Below are positions 57,359-64,000 of a DNA stretch of 64,000 nt, one piece after another. The stretch is from Pseudoxanthomonas sp. GM95. Its GTDB lineage: Bacteria > Pseudomonadota > Gammaproteobacteria > Xanthomonadales > Xanthomonadaceae. The translations under genes were made by a program, and so were the position numbers. The notes under the pieces were generated by a model, which saw only the letters and a list, made by a program, of their open reading frames with translations, was not told where the DNA came from and did not search any database. The first letter of the stretch is position 1; each line of letters opens with the position of its first letter. The stretch is taken from positions 248,001 to 312,000 of the forward strand of contig NZ_FOAX01000002.1 of the NCBI RefSeq assembly GCF_900109775.1, read 5' to 3'.

Positions 57359-58864
57359 ATGAATGCCGAACTGCCCCGCGTGTCCCTGCTGATCGACGGC
57401 GCCTTCGTCGAATCCTCCACGACCACCTGGAAGGACGTCATCAACCCGGCTACCCAGGACGTGCTGGCGCAGGTGCCGTTCGCCACCGTGGGCGAGGTGG
57501 ACCAGGCCGTCGCGGCGGCCAAGGAGGCCTTCAAGACCTGGCGCAAGACGCCGATCGGCACCCGCGCGCGCATCTTCCTCAAGTACCAGCAGCTGATCCG
57601 CGAGCACATGAGCGAGCTGGCCGCGATCCTCACCGCCGAGCAGGGCAAGACCCTGCCCGACGCCGAAGGCGATGTGTTCCGCGGCCTGGAAGTGGTCGAG
57701 CACGCCGCGGCCATCGGCAACCTGCAGCTGGGCGAATTGGCCAACAACGTCGCCACCGGCGTGGACACCTACAGCGTGCTGCAGCCGCTGGGCGTGTGCG
57801 CCGGCATCACCCCGTTCAACTTCCCGGCGATGATCCCGCTGTGGATGTTCCCGATGGCGATCGCCACCGGCAATACCTTCATCCTCAAGCCGTCCGAGCA
57901 GGACCCGATGGTGACCATGCGCCTGGTCGAGCTCGCGCTGGAAGCGGGCATTCCCAAGGGCGTGCTCAACGTGGTCCATGGCGGCGAAGAAGTGGTCAAC
58001 GCCATCTGCGACCACCCGGACATCAAAGCGGTGTCCTTCGTGGGTTCCACCAAGGTCGGCACGCACGTCTATAACCGGGCCTCGCTGGCCGGCAAGCGCG
58101 TGCAATGCATGATGGGCGCGAAGAACCACGCCGTCGTGCTGCCTGATGCCAACAAGGAGCAAACGCTCAACGCGATGGCCGGCGCGGCATTCGGCGCGGC
58201 CGGACAGCGCTGCATGGCGGCTTCGACGATGGTGGTCGTCGGTGCGGCGCGTGAGTGGATTCCGGACATCGTCGCCAAGGCCAAGACGCTGAAAGTGGGC
58301 CCGGGCAATGCGAAGGGCGTCGATGTCGGCCCGTTGATCTCTACCGGCGCCTGCACGCGTGTCGAGAGCCTGATCGAATCGGGCATCAGCGAAGGCGCCA
58401 CGCTGGAACTCGATGGCCGCAAGCCGCAGGTGGACGGCCACGCGCAGGGCAACTTCGTCGGCCCGACCATCTTCTCCGGCGTGAAGCCGGGCATGCGCAT
58501 CTATGACGAAGAGATCTTCGGGCCGGTCTTGGTGATCGTCGAGGTCGACACGCTGGAAGACGCGATCGCCTTCGTCAACGCCAATCCCAACGGCAACGGC
58601 ACGGCGGTGTTCACCCAGTCCGGTGCGGCCGCGCGCAAGTTCCAGGAAGACATCGACGTGGGCCAGGTGGGCATCAACGTGCCGATCCCGGTGCCGGTGC
58701 CGCTGTTTTCCTTCACCGGCTCGCGCGCGTCCAAGCTTGGCGACCTGGGGCCGTACGGCAAGCAGGTGGTGATGTTCTACACGCAGACCAAGACGGTCAC
58801 CGCGCGCTGGTTCGACGACGACACGCTGAGCCACGGCGTCAACACCACGATCAGCCTCAAGTAA
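57359..58864 (+). CDS. mmsA: Methylmalonate-semialdehyde dehydrogenase (CoA-acylating)
   Basis: 501 residues, the usual MmsA length. It converts methylmalonate semialdehyde plus CoA and NAD+ to propionyl-CoA and CO2, the last step of valine breakdown. Marks: [20 protein letters not shown] (specific for MmsA), [34 protein letters not shown], and the catalytic cysteine in [39 protein letters not shown] is diagnostic of the family. First gene of a five-gene operon; the ATG has only a weak upstream site. Confidence 0.95.
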   Translation: MNAELPRVSLLIDGAFVESSTTTWKDVINPATQDVLAQVPFATVGEVDQAVAAAKEAFKTWRKTPIGTRARIFLKYQQLIREHMSELAAILTAEQGKTLPDAEGDVFRGLEVVEHAAAIGNLQLGELANNVATGVDTYSVLQPLGVCAGITPFNFPAMIPLWMFPMAIATGNTFILKPSEQDPMVTMRLVELALEAGIPKGVLNVVHGGEEVVNAICDHPDIKAVSFVGSTKVGTHVYNRASLAGKRVQCMMGAKNHAVVLPDANKEQTLNAMAGAAFGAAGQRCMAASTMVVVGAAREWIPDIVAKAKTLKVGPGNAKGVDVGPLISTGACTRVESLIESGISEGATLELDGRKPQVDGHAQGNFVGPTIFSGVKPGMRIYDEEIFGPVLVIVEVDTLEDAIAFVNANPNGNGTAVFTQSGAAARKFQEDIDVGQVGINVPIPVPVPLFSFTGSRASKLGDLGPYGKQVVMFYTQTKTVTARWFDDDTLSHGVNTTISLK

Positions 58865-58907
58865 GTCTTCAAGCAAGCCAGTCCAGCCTTCGCCAGAGAG
58901 CAGTGCC

Positions 58908-60089
58908 ATGAATGCAGTGATGAAACTCCCGATGGATGCCGCCGACCTCAACGAGGAACAGCTCGCGTTCCGCGATGCGGCGCGCGATTTTGCCGACAAG
59001 GAGCTGGCGCCCTACGCGGCCAAGTGGGATGCGGAAGGCATCTTCCCGCGCGAGACCATCGCCAAGGCTGGCGAGCTGGGCTTCTGCGGGTTGTACACGC
59101 CGGAGGACGCCGGTGGCCTGGGCATGACGCGGCTGGATGCGGCGGTGGTGTTCGAGGAACTGGCCAGCGTCGATCCGTCCACGGCGGCCTTCATCACCAT
59201 CCACAACATGGTCACCTGGCTGATTGCCAGCAACGCCACGCCCGCCGTGCGCGATGCGTGGTGCCCGGCGCTGGCCGCAGGCGAAAAGCTGGGCTCGTAT
59301 TGCCTGACCGAACCGGGTGCAGGCTCGGACGCGGCCTCGCTCAAGACCCGCGCGGTGCGCGATGGTGACGAGTACGTGCTGGATGGTTCGAAAGCCTTCA
59401 TTTCCGGCGCAGGCGCGACCGATGTATTGGTGGTGATGGCGCGCACCGGCGACATCGGCGCACGCGGCATCAGTGCGTTCGTGGTGCCGGCCGATGCCAA
59501 GGGCATCACCTACGGCCGCAAGGAAGAAAAGATGGGCTGGAACAGCCAGCCCACGCGCGGCATCACCTTCGAAGGCGTGCGTATTCCCGCCGCCAACCTG
59601 CTGGGCAGCGAGGGCGATGGCTTCAAGCTGGCGATGAAAGCGCTGGATGGCGGCCGCATCAACATCGCCGCGTGTTCGCTGGGGGCGGCGCAGGGTGCGC
59701 TGGATGCGGCGCGTCGTTACATGGGCGAGCGCACCCAGTTCGGCAAGAAGCTGGGCGAGTTCCAGGCGCTGCAGTTCAAGCTGGCCGACATGGCGACCGA
59801 GCTGGTCGCGGCGCGCCAGATGGTGCACACGGCCGCGCGCAAGCTTGATGCCGGCGCAAGCGATGCTACGGTGTGGTGCGCGATGGCCAAGCGTTTCGCC
59901 ACCGATGCGGGCTTTTCGATCTGCAACGATGCGCTGCAGCTGCACGGCGGCTACGGCTATATCCGCGAGTATCCGGTCGAGCGCCTGCTGCGCGACTGCC
60001 GCGTGCACCAGATCCTGGAAGGCACCAACGAGATCATGCGCGTGATCATTTCGCGGCATCTGCTGACCACCGACGAGGGCCTGCGATGA
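58908..60089 (+). CDS. Acyl-CoA dehydrogenase, probably isobutyryl-CoA dehydrogenase
   Basis: 393 residues. It should oxidise isobutyryl-CoA to methacrylyl-CoA with FAD and electron transfer flavoprotein. Visible family marks are GSYCLTEPGAGSDAASLKTR, YVLDGSKAFISGAGATDVLV, TRGITFEGVRIPAANLLGSE, ERTQFGKKLGEFQALQFKL and the catalytic glutamate region LEGTNEIMRVII. Its place after mmsA and before an enoyl-CoA hydratase gives the substrate by context; sequence alone would also permit other short branched acyl-CoAs. Its stop overlaps the next start by four bases. Confidence 0.92.
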   Translation: MNAVMKLPMDAADLNEEQLAFRDAARDFADKELAPYAAKWDAEGIFPRETIAKAGELGFCGLYTPEDAGGLGMTRLDAAVVFEELASVDPSTAAFITIHNMVTWLIASNATPAVRDAWCPALAAGEKLGSYCLTEPGAGSDAASLKTRAVRDGDEYVLDGSKAFISGAGATDVLVVMARTGDIGARGISAFVVPADAKGITYGRKEEKMGWNSQPTRGITFEGVRIPAANLLGSEGDGFKLAMKALDGGRINIAACSLGAAQGALDAARRYMGERTQFGKKLGEFQALQFKLADMATELVAARQMVHTAARKLDAGASDATVWCAMAKRFATDAGFSICNDALQLHGGYGYIREYPVERLLRDCRVHQILEGTNEIMRVIISRHLLTTDEGLR

Positions 60090-60880
60090 GCTGGCGCACT
60101 GCTGCGCACACCGGCTTGCAGGTTGAAGCCGATGGCCACGTCGCCGTCGTCACGCTGTCCAATCCGCCGGCCAACACCTGGACCGTGCACAGCCTGTCGG
60201 CGCTGCGCGATCTCATCGCCGCGCTCAATGCCGATCGCGGGATCTACGCGCTGGTGATCACCGGCGAGGGCGAGAAGTTCTTCTCGGCCGGCGCGGACCT
60301 CAAGCAGTTCGCGTCGGGTGACAAGGCGCATGCGCGTGAGGCGGCGCGCCGCTTCGGCGAGGCGTTCGAAACGCTGGCCGCGTTCCGTGGTGTCTCCATC
60401 GCCGCGATCAACGGCTATGCGATGGGCGGCGGATTGGAATGTGCGCTGGCCTGCGACCTGCGCATCGCCGAGGAACATGCACAGATGGCGCTCCCCGAAG
60501 CAGCCGTGGGCCTGCTGCCGTGTGCGGGAGGCACACAGGCGCTGCCGCGGCTTGTCGGGGAGGGCTGGGCCAAGCGCATGATCCTGCTCGGCGAACGCGT
60601 CGATGCGGCCACGGCCTTGCGCATCGGCCTGGTCGAAGACGTCGCGCCGAAGGGTGAAGGCAAGGCGCGTGCGATCGAATGGGTGCACAAATGCGGCAAG
60701 CAGAGCCCGACCAGCGTGGCCGTGTGCAAGACGCTGGTGCAGGCCACGCGCAGCGGCAGCTTCGCCAGTGCGTTGGTGGCCGAGCGCGAGGCCTTCGTCG
60801 ATCTGTTCGATACGGCCGATCAGGCCGAAGGCGTCAACGCCTTCCTGGACAAGCGCGCACCGCAGTGGAGCAACGCATGA
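60086..60880 (+). CDS. Enoyl-CoA hydratase (methacrylyl-CoA hydratase by context)
   Basis: 264 residues of the crotonase family. The oxyanion region is KFFSAGADLKQFASGD, and the second conserved block is AINGYAMGGGLECALACDLR; the catalytic glutamates are in LPEAAVGLLPCAGGTQALPR. It hydrates methacrylyl-CoA to 3-hydroxyisobutyryl-CoA, the second step of the pathway formed by this operon. Its ATG overlaps the stop of the dehydrogenase (ATGA), and its stop overlaps the next start, so translation is coupled throughout. Confidence 0.92.
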   Translation: MSWRTAAHTGLQVEADGHVAVVTLSNPPANTWTVHSLSALRDLIAALNADRGIYALVITGEGEKFFSAGADLKQFASGDKAHAREAARRFGEAFETLAAFRGVSIAAINGYAMGGGLECALACDLRIAEEHAQMALPEAAVGLLPCAGGTQALPRLVGEGWAKRMILLGERVDAATALRIGLVEDVAPKGEGKARAIEWVHKCGKQSPTSVAVCKTLVQATRSGSFASALVAEREAFVDLFDTADQAEGVNAFLDKRAPQWSNA

Positions 60881-62055
60881 ACATGGCCGAGCCGTTGGTT
60901 GAAGCGCCGGTGCTGTTCGAGGAGCGCGCGGGCGTGGATGGCCAGCGCATCGGCATCGCCACGCTCAACACGCCCAAGACGCTCAACGGCCTGTCGCTGG
61001 AGATGACGCGCCTGCTGGCCACGCAACTGCGCCTGTGGGCCGATGATGCGGCCATCGCCTGCGTGTTGCTGCAGGGTGCGGGCGAAAAGGCCTTCTGCGC
61101 CGGCGGTGACCTGCACGGCCTGTACCGCAGCATGCGCGCGTACCGCGAGAGCGGCAGCGCCGACATCACCACGAATACTTACGCGGCGGCGTTCTTCGAG
61201 GAGGAATATCGCCTCGACTACTTCATCCACACCTATCCCAAGCCGCTGCTGTGCTGGGGCCACGGCATCGTCATGGGGGGCGGCATCGGCCTGATGTCCG
61301 GCGCCAGCCATCGCGTGGTGACCGAGCGCTCGAAGCTGGCGATGCCCGAGATCAGCATCGGCCTGTTTCCCGATGTCGGCGGCAGCTGGCTGTTGGCGCG
61401 CGTGCCGCGGGGCGCGGGCCTGTTCCTCGCGCTGACCGGCGCGCCGCTCAATGCGGGTGATGCGATCTATGCGGGTTTGGCCGATGTCTGCATCGAGAGC
61501 AGCCAGCATGACGCGGTGGTCGATGCGTTAGTCGCGCAGCGCTGGAGCGGTGATGCCGCGGCCGATCGCGCGGCCTTGACCACGCTGCTCAACGGTCTGT
61601 CGACCAAGCCTGCACCCGGTCCGCTGCAGGCGCACCTGGACACCATCGAGGCGCTGGTCAAAGCTGGATCGCTGGAGCAGGTCGTCGCGGCGATTGTCGC
61701 GGCGCAGAGCGATGACGATCCCTGGCTGCAGACAGCGCAAGCCACGCTCGTCGCGGGTGCGCCAGGTTCGGCACGCTTGTCGTGGGAATTGCAGCAACGC
61801 GCCGCCGCGCTGTCGCTGGCCGACACCTTCCGCCTGGAATGCATCGCCGCGCTGCATGTCGCCGCGCATGGCGATTTCGCCGAGGGCATCCGCGCGCTGC
61901 TGATCGACAAGGACCGCACGCCGCACTGGAGCCCCGCCACGCTGGCGCAAGCTGATGCACGCTGGGCCGACACCTTCCTCGTTTCACCGTGGCCCGCCGA
62001 CGCGCATCCGCTGGCCGATCTCGATTCTTCCTTGCATCACAGGAGTCACGCATGA
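60877..62055 (+). CDS. 3-hydroxyisobutyryl-CoA hydrolase
   Basis: 392 residues, the longer length typical of HIBYL-CoA hydrolases rather than hydratases. It releases free 3-hydroxyisobutyrate from its CoA ester. Visible marks: ATLNTPKTLNGLSLEMTRLL, AFCAGGDLHGLYRSM, LCWGHGIVMGGGIGLMSGAS and MPEISIGLFPDVGGSWLLA (catalytic Glu and Asp region). Its start overlaps the preceding stop by four bases and its stop overlaps mmsB in the same way. Related to crotonases; the context makes the substrate assignment strong. Confidence 0.93.
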   Translation: MNMAEPLVEAPVLFEERAGVDGQRIGIATLNTPKTLNGLSLEMTRLLATQLRLWADDAAIACVLLQGAGEKAFCAGGDLHGLYRSMRAYRESGSADITTNTYAAAFFEEEYRLDYFIHTYPKPLLCWGHGIVMGGGIGLMSGASHRVVTERSKLAMPEISIGLFPDVGGSWLLARVPRGAGLFLALTGAPLNAGDAIYAGLADVCIESSQHDAVVDALVAQRWSGDAAADRAALTTLLNGLSTKPAPGPLQAHLDTIEALVKAGSLEQVVAAIVAAQSDDDPWLQTAQATLVAGAPGSARLSWELQQRAAALSLADTFRLECIAALHVAAHGDFAEGIRALLIDKDRTPHWSPATLAQADARWADTFLVSPWPADAHPLADLDSSLHHRSHA

Positions 62056-62945
62056 GCCGTATCGCCTTCATCGGTCTGGGCAACATGGGCGGCCCGATGG
62101 CCGCCAACCTGGTCAAGGCCGGGCACCTGCTACGCGTGTTCGACCTGGTGCCCGCCGCGCTCGATGCGGCCAAGGCGGCCGGCGCGATCGTCGCCAGCTC
62201 GGCCATCGACACGCTGGCCGGTGCCGAAGTGGTCATCTCGATGCTGCCGGCGAGCAAGCATGTCGAAGGCCTGTACCTGGGCGACGGCGGCATCCTGGAG
62301 AAGATTCCGGACGGCGCGCTGGTGATCGACTGCAGCACGATCGCGCCGATGAGCGCGCGCAAGGTCGGCGACGCAGCCAAGGCGCGCGGCCTGGCGATGC
62401 TGGATGCGCCGGTCTCCGGCGGCACCGCCGGCGCGCAGGCCGGCACGCTGACCTTCATCGTCGGTGGCGATGACGCCGCGCTGGAGCGCGCGCGCCCAGT
62501 GCTGCAGGCGATGGGCAAGAACATCTTCCACGTCGGCGCCAGCGGCGCGGGCCAGGTCGCCAAGCTGTGCAACAACATGGCGCTCGGCGTGATCATGGCC
62601 GTGACCGGCGAGGCCATCGGCCTGGGCGTGGCCCACGGCCTGGACCCGAAGGTGCTCTCGCAGATGATGGCCGTCAGCACCGGCCGCAGCTGGGCCACCG
62701 AAGTCTGCAATCCGTGGCCGGGCGTGCTGGAAAACGCGCCGGCCTCGCGCGGCTACAGCGGCGGCTTCGGCAACGACCTGATGCTCAAGGATCTGGGCCT
62801 GGCGGTGGAAGCGGCGATGGGCGTCGGCGCGACAATTCCGCTGGGCGAGCTGGCCCGCAATCTCTATGCGATGAACAAGCAGGCTGGTCGCGGCGGGCTG
62901 GATTTTTCCAGTGTCGTGCAGCTGGTGAGCGACAAGGCGGGCTGA
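62052..62945 (+). CDS. mmsB: 3-hydroxyisobutyrate dehydrogenase
   Basis: 297 residues. It oxidises 3-hydroxyisobutyrate to methylmalonate semialdehyde with NAD+, giving the substrate of MmsA. Marks of the beta-hydroxyacid dehydrogenase family: IAFIGLGNMGGPMAANLVKA, LDAPVSGGTAGAQAGTLTFI, the catalytic lysine in GASGAGQVAKLCNNMALGVI and the end KDLGLAVEAAMGVGATIPLG. It closes the operon. The upstream gene's last codon overlaps its ATG (ATGA). No clear terminator hairpin is visible in the 168 bases after it. Confidence 0.95.
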   Translation: MSRIAFIGLGNMGGPMAANLVKAGHLLRVFDLVPAALDAAKAAGAIVASSAIDTLAGAEVVISMLPASKHVEGLYLGDGGILEKIPDGALVIDCSTIAPMSARKVGDAAKARGLAMLDAPVSGGTAGAQAGTLTFIVGGDDAALERARPVLQAMGKNIFHVGASGAGQVAKLCNNMALGVIMAVTGEAIGLGVAHGLDPKVLSQMMAVSTGRSWATEVCNPWPGVLENAPASRGYSGGFGNDLMLKDLGLAVEAAMGVGATIPLGELARNLYAMNKQAGRGGLDFSSVVQLVSDKAG

Positions 62946-63113
62946 TCCGCTCGCCCAACTTGAGCTGCTGATCTGATGTGGGGCTTGGCTTGTGCGGGCC
63001 TTGCTTGGCTTGCGGGCTGCTTCAGCAGCGACGTGGCTTTCAGTTAACGCCATCGCTGCCCAAGCAGCTTCCACATCAGCACATGTCGTGATTGAGCGAA
63101 GCGAACGGCCGGC

Positions 63114-64000
63114 TTACTTGCAGCCGGCATCCTGGACGATGCGCTGCACGCGCGCGTACTCAGCCTGGTTCTGCGCCGCGTTTTCCGGCTTGGCGTAGCG
63201 ATACGCGACCTCGGTTTCGCCCAGGCGCTTCTTCCACGCGCCGCACAGCTTCTGGTCGGGCACGCGCGCGCAGACGTCGTGGATTACCTGGCAGGCCTTG
63301 CCGCTGCCCGAAAACGGATTGCCGTCCAGGCCAACGGTCTTGAGCGGCGCGCAGCGCGACTGCGGTTCGGCCTGCTCGGTGAGATAGGTGCCGTTGTCGT
63401 AGGTGGTGCACTGGAACAGGATCGGTGGCGCGCTGCCGGTGACCGTGCCTGCATCGACGGCCTTTGGCGCGGCATTGCCGCGACCGGCCAAGGCATCGGC
63501 AGCCGCATCGTCCTTGTGCAGGGTTGGGTCCTCGATCAGGGTCATGCCGCCGATGGTCTGGATGGTCTGCGCGTCTTCCGGCGGCGGCAGCGCGATCGCG
63601 CTGGAACGCGAACCGTCGTTGCGCCCAGGCGCTGTGCTTGCGGCGCTCGGCGGCGCGGCCTGCGCCGGCGGCGGCGTGGCGGGCGCGTTGCCGGGCAGCG
63701 GCATGCTGGCCACTTCATGCACCTCGCGCTTGTCCTGCTTGCTGCCGGGCGGACAGGGCGCGTTCTGCACGGTCATCTCGCCCTTGGCATCGGTGCAGCG
63801 ATAGATCGTGGTGGCCGGCCCGGACGGCGCGGCCACCACCGGCGTTTCCGGCTTGGCGCTGAGATGCAGCGGCGCAGGCGGGATTTGGGGCGCGGCGGGC
63901 GGTGTGGGCTCGGCGGCGCTCCTGGCCTGCGCGGGTGACGACTTGAACGAGGCAGGCAGCGGCTGGGTGGCGACGTCCTTCACCTCGCGCTTGTCCTGCC
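63114..64000 (-). CDS. Secreted DUF4124-repeat protein, N-terminal part missing
   Basis: The frame runs off the right edge, so the N-terminus is missing. The visible 295 residues contain a DUF4124 unit (TIYRCTDAKGEMTVQNAPCP) ending in GSKQDKREVHEVA, and at the very edge the end of a preceding unit reads RQDKREVKDVATQPLP, so the unit is repeated. A proline/alanine-rich linker and a C-terminal ~120-residue domain with six cysteines (LFQCTTYDNGTYLTEQ, KACQVIHDVCARVPDQKLCG) follow. DUF4124 proteins are usually periplasmic and of unknown role. It is convergent with the valine operon, 168 bases apart. Confidence 0.82.
   Translation of the reverse strand, partial: QDKREVKDVATQPLPASFKSSPAQARSAAEPTPPAAPQIPPAPLHLSAKPETPVVAAPSGPATTIYRCTDAKGEMTVQNAPCPPGSKQDKREVHEVASMPLPGNAPATPPPAQAAPPSAASTAPGRNDGSRSSAIALPPPEDAQTIQTIGGMTLIEDPTLHKDDAAADALAGRGNAAPKAVDAGTVTGSAPPILFQCTTYDNGTYLTEQAEPQSRCAPLKTVGLDGNPFSGSGKACQVIHDVCARVPDQKLCGAWKKRLGETEVAYRYAKPENAAQNQAEYARVQRIVQDAGCK

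Overview
The window is high-GC chromosomal DNA (roughly two thirds G+C by eye) from a Gram-negative gammaproteobacterium, most likely of the family Xanthomonadaceae. The basis is an RpoH-type sigma factor with the QRKLFFNLR box, many TonB-dependent receptors and short-signal-peptide periplasmic proteins, and locus types I associate with that family (DUF6445, the DUF3348-DUF802-OmpA-DUF2894 cluster, a sigma-like gene followed by DUF3106). No rRNA, complete tRNA, CRISPR array, prophage or insertion sequence is visible. Most of the window looks like core or slowly changing accessory chromosome. Very high GC generates long antisense shadow frames, which are left out.

Layout. 1-8.9 kb holds a partial purine nucleoside permease, a DUF1456 protein, a DUF6445 oxygenase-like protein, a secreted polysaccharide deacetylase, a membrane diguanylate cyclase, a quinone oxidoreductase, a GAF histidine kinase, a periplasmic glycoside hydrolase and small proteins. 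9-18 kb holds a DUF2383 four-helix protein, prolyl aminopeptidase, a second (7TMR-DISM type) diguanylate cyclase, an EEP-family phosphodiesterase, 6-phosphogluconate dehydrogenase, a Dyp-type peroxidase and a zinc-ribbon protein. 18.4-28.4 kb holds rpoH, then a seven-gene operon for catecholate (enterobactin-like) iron uptake behind a predicted Fur box: outer-membrane receptor, periplasmic esterase, YncE-like propeller, binding lipoprotein, two permeases and an ATPase.

28.4-40.9 kb holds the type II NADH dehydrogenase, priA (with a perfect inverted pair of DnaA boxes upstream), a membrane-anchored sigma-like protein with a DUF3106 partner, a DUF3667 membrane protein, a MATE exporter, sppA, small membrane proteins, a GNAT acetyltransferase and an SDR-fold protein whose catalytic residues are mostly missing. 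40.9-45.4 kb is the most intriguing locus: four tightly packed genes (DUF3348, DUF802, a MotB/OmpA-like protein and DUF2894). The DUF802 protein has ExbB/MotA-like membrane helices and a very long helical tail with 51-residue repeats; the OmpA protein has the MotB-type membrane aspartate. It looks like an ion-driven stator of unknown purpose, similar in plan to ZorA/ZorB.

45.6-55.8 kb holds a short malic enzyme, a patch of palindromic non-coding repeats, a stand-alone EF-Tu domain III-like protein, a glutaminyl cyclase, a CocE-type hydrolase convergent with an Oar-like TonB receptor, and two secreted proteins of unknown role. 55.9-62.9 kb is the valine (branched-chain) catabolic operon mmsA-acd-ech-hibch-mmsB, converting isobutyryl-CoA to propionyl-CoA. 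It is divergent from an ScfR/RamB-type regulator of the class that senses short-chain acyl-CoA. The right edge holds a partial secreted protein with repeated DUF4124 units.
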